This document shows positions 40,472 through 47,770 of a stretch of 64,000 nt of DNA, piece by piece. The notes beneath the pieces are model-generated. The model did not search any database and was not told the origin of the DNA. It saw only the letters and a list, made by a program, of their open reading frames with translations. Where the stretch lies: assembly GCF_946480185.1 (NCBI RefSeq), contig NZ_CAMLIG010000017.1, forward strand, positions 20,960 through 84,959, written 5' to 3'. This DNA comes from an uncultured Pedobacter sp. (lineage in GTDB: Bacteria; Bacteroidota; Bacteroidia; Sphingobacteriales; Sphingobacteriaceae). How positions within the stretch are numbered: the first letter of the stretch is position 1; every line of letters starts with the position of its first letter. The position numbers were made by a program, and so were the translations under genes.

Positions 40472-43243
40472 GTGAAATATTTTTTTAAATCCCTAAAAAT
40501 TAGCACGATGCTAATTTTATTAACAACAACGGCATTTGCACAAACAGGAAAAATTACAGGAAAAGTTGTTGATAAAGGCAACGGAGAAACATTAATTGGT
40601 TTAACAGTTGGTATTGATGGCACAAGCAAAGGTGCATCTACTGATATTGACGGTAGATTTATAATCGCCAATTTAAATCCAGGTAAATACAATGTAACCT
40701 TTAGATACCTAGGCTACCAATCTAAAACCATTACAGCTGTTGAAGTTAAGGAAAATGAAACTACCACGCTTAACATTAGCATGGAAGAATCTGCAAAACA
40801 AGCTTTAAACGAGGTTGTAGTTACCGCCAGCTATGTAAGGGCTTCGGTTAATGCTTTATACGCACAACAGAAAAATAGCGTCAGCATCTCTAGTGGCATT
40901 TCTTCTGACGTGATTAAACGTTCGCCAGATAAAAACACTTCCGAAGTTTTAAAAAGGGTGAGTGGCGCTTCCATTCAGGATAACAAGTTCATTATCGTAA
41001 GGGGATTATCTGATCGGTATAATACCGCCATGTTGAACAATGCAATATTGCCAAATACAGAAGTGGACAGAAAAGCTTTCTCTTTTGACATTATCCCATC
41101 CAACTTGGTTGATGCAATTGTTGTAAACAAAACAGCTTCAGCAGATCTTCCTGGCGATTTTTCGGGAGGTATTATCCAGATTTCAACTAAAGATTTCCCG
41201 GACACTAAATTTGTGAACTTGTCTTTAGGAACATCTTACAATACTCAATCTACTTTCAAAAATTTTATTAGCGCACCAAAAAGCGGAAACGAAGTCTTCG
41301 GATTTTATGATAAAGGGCGTGATATCCCTGCAATTTTTCCGTCAAAAGCCGAATATTTAGCATTGCCTAGTCAAGGACCAGAAAGGTTTGAACTATCCAG
41401 AGCTTTTAAAAACAACTGGGGGTACAACGATGTAAAATCTAAACTAGGGCCAATTTTTCAGGCAAATTATGGCAACAGTAAAATATACGATAACAGCAAT
41501 AAATTTGGAACTATCCTTTCTTTATCTTACCGTTATGATGAACGTTTAAAAGATGTTGATCAGATTGCTTATGCTGGGCAAAACGTGGGCGATAAATTTA
41601 ACGACCAGGTTTACAGTTATAACACCAACATTGGAGGCTTAGCAAATTTCGCCTACTCTTGGGGAAGCAATAAAATAGCTTTGAAAAATATTTACAACCG
41701 TGTAATTGAAAGCAAATTTACCAACAGAAATGGTATTGATGAAAGCAGCCAACCTTTTTCAAGAACAGCTGATTATTTATTGCAACGTTCTTTAATTAGC
41801 AACCAGCTAAGTGGTGATCATTTACTGTCCGAAACCAGTAAAATTAAATTTGATTGGAATTTGAATTATGCCAACACTGACCGTAAAGAACCTGGCTTTA
41901 AAAGAATGGAGTACTCGCAAGGCGTTGCATCTGTACCAAACGGTTCATCAGATCCACGCATAGCGGGTAACTTCTCGTCATTACTGAACGAAAATGCCTA
42001 CGGTGCTTCGGCAAATTTCACCATTCCGGTAAAATGGTTTAAAGACAACAACAAGATTAAATTTGGATATTTTGGTAGTTTAAGAGATCGTGATTTTAGC
42101 GCTAGGGTTATCGGTTTTATCAGAGACAATAATTTTGATAATAATGCGGCATTGTCTCTTCCTCAAGATCAGATTTTTAATCCAGAAAATATCAGACCAA
42201 GAGGATTTGTTTTAGATGAAATCACCAACGGAAGCGATGCCTACAAAGCAAACTCGTTTTTAAATGCAGGATTCCTAATGTTTGATGGCTTTACCAGCGA
42301 TAAGTTGAGATTGAGTGCGGGTGTAAGAGCAGAATCGTATCGTCAAAAATTAACCAGCGCCGACAACTCTTACACACCAATTGTAGTTGATACTACATAC
42401 GTAAATATTTTACCTTCTGTTAACCTGATTTATAACCTAACAGAAAAATCAAGCTTAAGGTTATCTGGATCGCAAACAGTGGGCCGTCCTGAATTCAGAG
42501 AAATTGCCCCGTTTTCATTTTACGATTTCAACAAAAACGTTTCTGTACAAGGTAACCCAAAGCTTAAACAATCAAGTACTATTAATGTTGATTTAGGTTT
42601 TGCAACCTACCCTGGCACCGGCGAAGTGTTTTCTGTTTCTACCTTCTTTAAAAGATTCGATTTACCGATTGAGCAGGCTTTACAATTGGGTACAAGCGGT
42701 AGAACCATCGGATATTCAAATGCCAAATCTGCAACATTATACGGTGTAGAAGCAGAAGTGCGTAAATCTTTAAAGTTTATTGATGATCGATTTAAGAACT
42801 TCACTTTCAGCGCAAATGCATCTTTCATTAAATCCGAAGTGGTGGTTTCTAGATTAGTTAATAAAGATGGAGTAAGACCGCTACAAGGACAATCACCTTA
42901 CTTAATCAATACCGGTATCCAATATAACTCTGCGTCTGCGAACGGTGTTGGTTTCAGTTTATTATACAACAGAATTGGAAAAAGAATTTGGGCGGTAGGA
43001 AACGTACAGGACAAAGATATTTATGAAAACCCACGTAATATTTTGGATTTCCAGTTCTCTAAAAAAATAGCCAACTCAAAAGGAGAATTCAAAATCAACT
43101 ACAGTGATATTTTAAATAATAAAGGTATTTTTTATCAGGATGCAAACAACAACGGACAATTTGATAGCGGAAAAGATTATGTAAACATCTCCGAAAGATA
43201 TGGCTCTAGCATCTCTTTAAGCTTTGCCTATACTTTTAAATAA
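40472..43243 (+). CDS. TonB-dependent outer-membrane receptor with carboxypeptidase-regulatory-like N-domain
   Basis: The 923-residue protein starts at a GTG (40472), with a signal peptide of about 23 residues ending AFAQ. Residues 25-110 form a carboxypeptidase-regulatory-like beta-sandwich (GKITGKVVDKGNGETLIG). The plug follows (about 125-235, with FIIVRGLSDRYNTAMLNN and the SGGIIQISTKDFP end). The rest is the 22-strand barrel, closing with the aromatic SLSFAYTFK. It imports a large or scarce ligand with TonB energy. No SusD gene follows; instead a beta-helix lipoprotein gene starts 102 bases on. The promoter has two Pho-box-like repeats, so phosphate-linked uptake is a reasonable inference. 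Confidence 0.92.
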   Translation: MKYFFKSLKISTMLILLTTTAFAQTGKITGKVVDKGNGETLIGLTVGIDGTSKGASTDIDGRFIIANLNPGKYNVTFRYLGYQSKTITAVEVKENETTTLNISMEESAKQALNEVVVTASYVRASVNALYAQQKNSVSISSGISSDVIKRSPDKNTSEVLKRVSGASIQDNKFIIVRGLSDRYNTAMLNNAILPNTEVDRKAFSFDIIPSNLVDAIVVNKTASADLPGDFSGGIIQISTKDFPDTKFVNLSLGTSYNTQSTFKNFISAPKSGNEVFGFYDKGRDIPAIFPSKAEYLALPSQGPERFELSRAFKNNWGYNDVKSKLGPIFQANYGNSKIYDNSNKFGTILSLSYRYDERLKDVDQIAYAGQNVGDKFNDQVYSYNTNIGGLANFAYSWGSNKIALKNIYNRVIESKFTNRNGIDESSQPFSRTADYLLQRSLISNQLSGDHLLSETSKIKFDWNLNYANTDRKEPGFKRMEYSQGVASVPNGSSDPRIAGNFSSLLNENAYGASANFTIPVKWFKDNNKIKFGYFGSLRDRDFSARVIGFIRDNNFDNNAALSLPQDQIFNPENIRPRGFVLDEITNGSDAYKANSFLNAGFLMFDGFTSDKLRLSAGVRAESYRQKLTSADNSYTPIVVDTTYVNILPSVNLIYNLTEKSSLRLSGSQTVGRPEFREIAPFSFYDFNKNVSVQGNPKLKQSSTINVDLGFATYPGTGEVFSVSTFFKRFDLPIEQALQLGTSGRTIGYSNAKSATLYGVEAEVRKSLKFIDDRFKNFTFSANASFIKSEVVVSRLVNKDGVRPLQGQSPYLINTGIQYNSASANGVGFSLLYNRIGKRIWAVGNVQDKDIYENPRNILDFQFSKKIANSKGEFKINYSDILNNKGIFYQDANNNGQFDSGKDYVNISERYGSSISLSFAYTFK

Positions 43244-43245
43244 CA

Positions 43246-43263
43246 CTTAACATTAACTTAACT
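43246..43263 (+). promoter_or_regulatory. Pho-box-like direct repeat, distal, beta-helix lipoprotein promoter
   Basis: CTTAACA-TTAA-CTTAACT is a 7-4-7 direct repeat starting 3 bases after the TonB receptor stop codon. Confidence 0.6.
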
Positions 43264-43289
43264 AAAAACACCGGGTTATTTAATGTAAA

Positions 43290-43324
43290 CGTAATATTTA
43301 GGTAACCTGTCTCTTCTACTTTTA
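43290..43324 (+). promoter_or_regulatory. Proximal weak Pho-box-like repeat and -7 element, beta-helix lipoprotein promoter
   Basis: CGTAATA-TTTA-GGTAACC (43290-43307) is a weaker 7-4-7 repeat, again 44 bp after the distal box. TACTTTTA (43317-43324), one base off TAnnTTTG, follows 9 bases later. Confidence 0.5.
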
Positions 43325-43345
43325 TAAAAAATAAAAACAATAAAA

Positions 43346-44749
43346 ATGAGAAATTTCAAATCACAATTTTTAGTAGCATCCCTAATAGGTATATCTGCAT
43401 TTACAGCTTGTAAGAAAGATAATTCAGACCCTATAGTAGAACCACCGGTGGGAGATAACACAGAAACACTTTCTAACACATTTTTTGATAGAGTAGCCTA
43501 CAAAGGTGCCTTTGGTACAACAGACTGGTCTGCAGGTTGGGCAAACTACAACCCGCAACAAACTGACTACCCTGCAACTAATGCTACATTATCTGGTAAT
43601 ATTACCACCAATACTACGTTGGATGCAAATAAAGTTTACCTAATGTCGGGTTTTATTTATGTTAAGTCTGGTGCAACATTAACCATCCCAGCCGGAACTA
43701 TCCTTAGAGGAGATAAAAGCTCTAAAGCAACAATTATTGTAACTCAAGGAGCCAAAATTATGGCAGAAGGAACGGCAGCTAAACCAATTATTTTCACTTC
43801 AAACATTGCTAAAGGATCAAGAGCTCCTGGCGATTGGGGAGGAATTATTTTATTGGGTAAAGCTCCTAACAATATCCCTGGAGGAGTTGGAACCATTGAA
43901 GGAGGCGTTAACAATGCAGCAAATGATGGTGCGCATGGCGGTATGAACGCAGCAGATAATTCAGGTACATTAAAATATGTTCGTATCGAATATCCGGGTA
44001 TTGCTTTTCAACCGAATAATGAGATCAACGGCTTAACTTTAGGTTCAGTAGGTACTGGAACAACTTTAGATTACATTCAGGTTGCTTTCTCTGGTGATGA
44101 TTCTTATGAGTGGTTTGGTGGAACTGTTAATGCAAAACATTTAATATCAACTTCAAACGTAGATGATTCTTTCGATTTTGATAACGGTTTTGAAGGTAAA
44201 TTGCAATTTTGTGTAGGTCAAAGAGATCCACAATTGGCAGATCAGGCGGGACAATCGAACGGTATTGAGTCAGACAATTCTGAAACAGACTTCATTTCAA
44301 TACCAAGAACCCGCCCAGTAATTTCAAATATGACAATTATTGGTCCGGTAGCAAATTCAGCTTCTTTAGCAAGTGTTGACACAAAACACGAGCATGCCAA
44401 TTTGTGGAGAAGAGGTTCTAAAATGGTTTTGGGGAATTCTATCTTCATCGGTTTTAGATATGGCTTAAATATACGCGACAAAGAAACTGGAGATGCTTTA
44501 ACTGATGGAACGTCAATAATTTCAAATAACATTTACCAGTCTTATGTAGCTGGTCTTGATATCATTGCGTCTGGCAACACTCCTTCCTTTACAACAGTAG
44601 ATTTATTAAAAACTTACTTTAACGCTAAAGGAAACGCTAATATTACTGAAGCTGCTTCACAAGCATTGTTAAACAATCCTTTTAGCTTAACAGCTCCAAA
44701 TTTCACTTTAAAATCCGAATCTTCTGCAGCAACTGGTGCTCAGTTTTAA
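43346..44749 (+). CDS. Surface lipoprotein with a parallel beta-helix-like domain
   Basis: The 467-residue protein has a lipoprotein signal ending in SAFTAC with the lipidated Cys at about residue 21, then KKDNSDP, an acidic linker that in Bacteroidota often favours surface export. The rest is Gly/Asn/Thr-rich with repeats of the type ATLTIPAGTILRG, GAKIMAEGTAAKPIIFTS and WGGIILLGKAPN, as in right-handed beta-helix proteins. No enzyme motif is clear. It is probably the extracellular partner of the TonB receptor encoded just upstream, since both promoters have the same box layout. The ligand is unknown. Confidence 0.85.
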   Translation: MRNFKSQFLVASLIGISAFTACKKDNSDPIVEPPVGDNTETLSNTFFDRVAYKGAFGTTDWSAGWANYNPQQTDYPATNATLSGNITTNTTLDANKVYLMSGFIYVKSGATLTIPAGTILRGDKSSKATIIVTQGAKIMAEGTAAKPIIFTSNIAKGSRAPGDWGGIILLGKAPNNIPGGVGTIEGGVNNAANDGAHGGMNAADNSGTLKYVRIEYPGIAFQPNNEINGLTLGSVGTGTTLDYIQVAFSGDDSYEWFGGTVNAKHLISTSNVDDSFDFDNGFEGKLQFCVGQRDPQLADQAGQSNGIESDNSETDFISIPRTRPVISNMTIIGPVANSASLASVDTKHEHANLWRRGSKMVLGNSIFIGFRYGLNIRDKETGDALTDGTSIISNNIYQSYVAGLDIIASGNTPSFTTVDLLKTYFNAKGNANITEAASQALLNNPFSLTAPNFTLKSESSAATGAQF

Positions 44750-44765
44750 ATAAAATCATTTTCCC

Positions 44766-44806
44766 AGGAGGGAGATTCCAAAATTGGAATTTCCCTCCTT
44801 TTGTTT
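44766..44806 (+). terminator. Terminator after the beta-helix lipoprotein gene
   Basis: The 15-bp stem AGGAGGGAGATTCCA/TGGAATTTCCCTCCT has one G-T pair and a 4-base loop. It is followed by TTTTGTTT and lies 16 bases after the stop. Confidence 0.88.
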
Positions 44807-44967
44807 AAGGAAATTTCAAATCTTATGCATCATTGATTTCAAGCTTATGTACAGTATTAGAAATACATACTAAAAGGATATAAATTTTGCATCCATTTTA
44901 TACATCATAAAGTTGAAGATCATAAAACTAGAAGAGAAGTTTCTAAAATATTTAAATATAATATTGG

Positions 44968-45002
44968 CTTAACATATTGGTAACTAAACTACACTATTAT
45001 TG
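44968..45002 (+). promoter_or_regulatory. Pho-box-like repeat and -7 element before the small lipoprotein gene
   Basis: CTTAACA-TATT-GGTAACT (44968-44985) is a 7-4-7 direct repeat, followed after 9 bases by TATTATTG (44995-45002), one base off TAnnTTTG. No second box lies 44 bp further upstream. Confidence 0.5.
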
Positions 45003-45022
45003 TATAACAAATATTTAGAAAC

Positions 45023-45348
45023 ATGAAAAAATTAATGCTAAAAAAAATCGAATTCTCCTTTTGGGAGTTGTATTAGCCATGCTATCCTCTTCGTGTGAGA
45101 AGAAAGAAGCTTCTGAAGATTCCTTAATTTTAAAGAAGACAGTTAATAAGGGAGTAAATCAAAGTGAAAGTGATAAACTGATATTTTATTTGAGTAAAAC
45201 ATTAGGTGTAAAAGAGTCAGATATTGAATTTGATTCAAATCATGAGAAGTTCATTGTTCTGAAAAAGTTGGAATTTCCACTATATGAAATATCAAAACAA
45301 TATTCCAATGCAAATGAATTCAAATTAACTAATGGTATTAAAAATTAA
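45023..45348 (+). CDS. Small lipoprotein, function unknown, with a probable frameshift in the signal peptide
   Basis: The open frame from 45061 (TTG) gives a 95-residue protein with a lipobox ending LSSSC, then EKKEASEDS. It lacks the basic start of a signal peptide. Upstream in the same frame the codons read KINAKKNRILLLGVVLAM, a perfect signal start, but the only ATG (45023) is out of frame: ATG is followed by six A where seven would join it to this frame. So one A is missing, or a non-standard start is used. The mature part is about 75 charged residues and resembles pro-regions of secreted peptidases only loosely. The next gene starts 4 bases later. Confidence 0.65.
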
Positions 45349-45352
45349 AATT

Positions 45353-46141
45353 ATGAGAAATTTTTTAAAGAAGACAGCTATTATAATAATAGTTTCAATA
45401 ACTAACACAGCTTATTCAAGTACTTTATTGCAATCTTATAATATCCATCCTTCAGATTTAGTTAATGGCAAAATAAATGTTAGTTCTAATCCAAAATCCT
45501 TTACGGCATTGTTTACACTTACAAGAGGTATCAAACCTACTACAGGCGGATATGAAGATGTTAATGCCAAAGTAAGAGTCTTTGTTGTCTCTCCAACTCA
45601 CTTTGATCCATTAATTATTTCCGATGTAAAAACTATCACAACAAGTAATTTCTCTGGAGATTATTATTACGACGGATCAATACAATGTAGTTTACCCTCA
45701 AGCTATAGTGATGGTAAAGTTTACATTGAATATAGTTACGAATATAGTCCTGGTTATTTCACAAGCTACTCAAGTTCAGTAAATTACTTCAATACTCAGA
45801 TTACAAATTGGATAACAGATTTAGATAATTCAATTAGATATAATGATTATGGATGTACAATAAAGTGGAATTCCCAATTAGTTACTACAAATACGGTAAC
45901 TTTTGAAGTTTACCAGTTTGGTGTATTAAAAGGAACTATTGTTAGTGGCACACCAAACGATGGCGAACAATATATGGATTGGACAACTCTAGCTACAACA
46001 GGAGGCAATCCATATGGAGGTCCTATTGAAACAGGTGTTGGGGATCCTCATTGGTGGTATGATGTGCAATTAAAGATTATTTCTGACTCCAATCCTAATA
46101 TTTCATCTATTACCCCAAAGTTTAAAATGCAATATGATTAA
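45353..46141 (+). CDS. Secreted beta-rich protein, function unknown
   Basis: I start this at the ATG at 45353 (MRNFLKKTAIIIIVS), which gives a 22-residue signal peptide ending TAYS; the open frame from 45332 adds seven residues without need. The mature protein has about 240 residues, is rich in Tyr, Ser, Thr and Asn, and has an alternating beta pattern, a WITDLDNSIRYNDYG segment and a WWYDVQLKI near the end. I recognise no family. It follows the small lipoprotein gene by four bases, so both are probably exported products of one transcript. Confidence 0.75.
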   Translation: MRNFLKKTAIIIIVSITNTAYSSTLLQSYNIHPSDLVNGKINVSSNPKSFTALFTLTRGIKPTTGGYEDVNAKVRVFVVSPTHFDPLIISDVKTITTSNFSGDYYYDGSIQCSLPSSYSDGKVYIEYSYEYSPGYFTSYSSSVNYFNTQITNWITDLDNSIRYNDYGCTIKWNSQLVTTNTVTFEVYQFGVLKGTIVSGTPNDGEQYMDWTTLATTGGNPYGGPIETGVGDPHWWYDVQLKIISDSNPNISSITPKFKMQYD

Positions 46142-46322
46142 GATACAGTATTATTTACCGTTTTTAATTAGTAAAAATCACTGTAAACTTTGCATAAACA
46201 TTAACTGCTTCTCCATGAGATGAAGCTGAGTTTAAATTCACATAAACAAAACTACCTTTGAGTAACAAAATCAAGCTTACAAATTTATTTTTCACGCGGT
46301 AAGTTTGTAAGTTTGGTTTAAG

Positions 46323-46358
46323 AAAGCGGTTTCAGTTATTGAAATCGCTTTTTTATTT
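46323..46358 (+). terminator. Terminator between convergent genes
   Basis: The stem AGCGGTTTCA/TGAAATCGCT (46325-46334 with 46340-46349, one G-T pair) is followed by TTTTTTATTTTT. It lies 180 bases after the gene ending at 46141 and 23 bases before the 3' end of the DUF3108 gene, and could serve both. Confidence 0.8.
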
Positions 46359-46380
46359 TTGTAATTTTTAGCATGCAATC

Positions 46381-47157
46381 CTATTCCGTTTGTAAAGGTT
46401 TTACTAAACCTTTAGCAGATGATATCTCCATATTAATAGAACCTACCACTACATCAGCTTGTGCCTTTACAGGAATCCTGTTTGCATCGTCACTAATCCA
46501 TAAATAAATTCTGCTGTCTTTTCTAAAAACTCTTCCCGGCCTAATAGAAGGGCTAAATTTCAAACATCTGATTCTCCCTAAATCCGTATCAACAGTTTCT
46601 TTTCCAAAATATTGAACAGTAAGAGGCGTAATTTCATCATCTAAAAAATAGTAGATCGTAAACTTATCCCCTATTCTCATATTACTTAAATCAATGTTTC
46701 TGGTAAAGTAATAAGCACTTACCAAATCAAATGTTTGGCTTATCGGCGATCTGAAAGTTCCCTTTTTTGCAACAACTTTCTTTTCATCTTGATAAAATCT
46801 TGCCTTGTCATTTCGTCTATATTTATTTTCCCGAATGTTTTCGGTATATAAATAAGGGCTGTAATTTTGTCTATCAATGTAAGAATCATAACGATTGCGA
46901 ACCTTGTAAAAAATATCGAAAGTGCCAGATGTATTTCCTTCTACCAAAAGATGGTAAGTTGACCTGTTATCAAATTTCACATCGCTTGAAAGTACTCGTA
47001 ACTTAGCCTCGGCAGCGGTAATAAAGCCGTACTTAAGTTTGTAAGTCAAAGTTTCCCCTTCTTTAAAAGATGACGTATTTATGTAATCTAAACCCTGTGC
47101 AAAACTGCTTGTACAAATTAAAGCAAAAGCAAATATTAAGATTGAAAGCTTATTCAT
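46381..47157 (-). CDS. DUF3108 family exported protein
   Basis: The 258-residue protein has a signal peptide ending SSFAQG (about residue 21). The DUF3108 pattern follows: FKEGETLTYKLKYGFITAAEAKL at the start, a VSAYYFTRNIDLSNMRIGDKF middle and a C-terminal LWISDDANRIPVKAQADVVVG. It is predicted periplasmic or outer-membrane associated, with a lipocalin-like or LolA-like beta fold. Function is unknown. It lies 30 bases after the DUF2480 gene, so the two are probably co-transcribed. Confidence 0.88.
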   Translation of the reverse strand: MNKLSILIFAFALICTSSFAQGLDYINTSSFKEGETLTYKLKYGFITAAEAKLRVLSSDVKFDNRSTYHLLVEGNTSGTFDIFYKVRNRYDSYIDRQNYSPYLYTENIRENKYRRNDKARFYQDEKKVVAKKGTFRSPISQTFDLVSAYYFTRNIDLSNMRIGDKFTIYYFLDDEITPLTVQYFGKETVDTDLGRIRCLKFSPSIRPGRVFRKDSRIYLWISDDANRIPVKAQADVVVGSINMEISSAKGLVKPLQTE

Positions 47158-47187
47158 AAATGGTAGAATTACAAAATTTGCACCAAA

Positions 47188-47703
47188 CTAATCTTTTCGC
47201 TTAAAGATAGGTACGGTTGAGCATGGTTCTCCATACATCACACTTTTAGCAATATTATTTAATTTAGCGGTGATAGCCATATAGGCAGAAGTTGGAACTT
47301 CAATATCTCCACAGCCCTTGATAACCAATCTTTGATCTCGATATTGCTCCAGTGGAAGTTTTTCTAATGCCTGCAAATAAAGAGAAGTTTCTAAAACCTC
47401 CAAATCTCCAAATACAACAAAATTGGCGTAGGGCGCAAGTTTAGATGCAATAAGCATATAGGCCCAAGTAGGTACAATTGCATCTGCCGAACAAATTACA
47501 GAAACGTTCTTACCTGTATATTGGGTCCAATCATGGGTTTTAACAAATTCCCTAAAGTCCTTTTCCCTTAATATTAATCCTTGGAAAAGGTTATCTGTAA
47601 TATCATAAACTACCCGCTCACCAGGGTGATGCAAATCTGCTAGATCAAAGGACACTAATCCACTTAATGCAACTTTGTTAACAATATTTTCCTGAATTTC
47701 CAT
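47188..47703 (-). CDS. DUF2480 family protein
   Basis: The 171-residue cytoplasmic protein belongs to DUF2480, a family found almost only in Bacteroidota. It has the diagnostic blocks NKVALSGLVSFDLADLHHPG, WTQYTGKNVSVICSADAIVP and VIKGCGDIEVPTSAYMAITAKL. The paired Cys-Ser-Ala-Asp-Ala and Cys-Gly-Asp blocks hint at an internal repeat. Function is unknown. A terminator lies between it and the PpiD-like gene upstream. Confidence 0.88.
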   Translation of the reverse strand: MEIQENIVNKVALSGLVSFDLADLHHPGERVVYDITDNLFQGLILREKDFREFVKTHDWTQYTGKNVSVICSADAIVPTWAYMLIASKLAPYANFVVFGDLEVLETSLYLQALEKLPLEQYRDQRLVIKGCGDIEVPTSAYMAITAKLNNIAKSVMYGEPCSTVPIFKRKD

Positions 47704-47712
47704 ATCTCAATA

Positions 47713-47750
47713 AACTAAAAAAGCCGGGAATTGTTGTCAATCCCGGCTTT
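47713..47750 (-). terminator. Terminator of the PpiD-like gene
   Basis: The stem AAAGCCGGGAATTG/CAATCCCGGCTTT (47720-47733 with 47738-47750, with one unpaired base) is followed by TTTT on the minus strand, 21 bases after the stop. Confidence 0.85.
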
Positions 47751-47770
47751 AAAAATAAGTATTTTATCTA

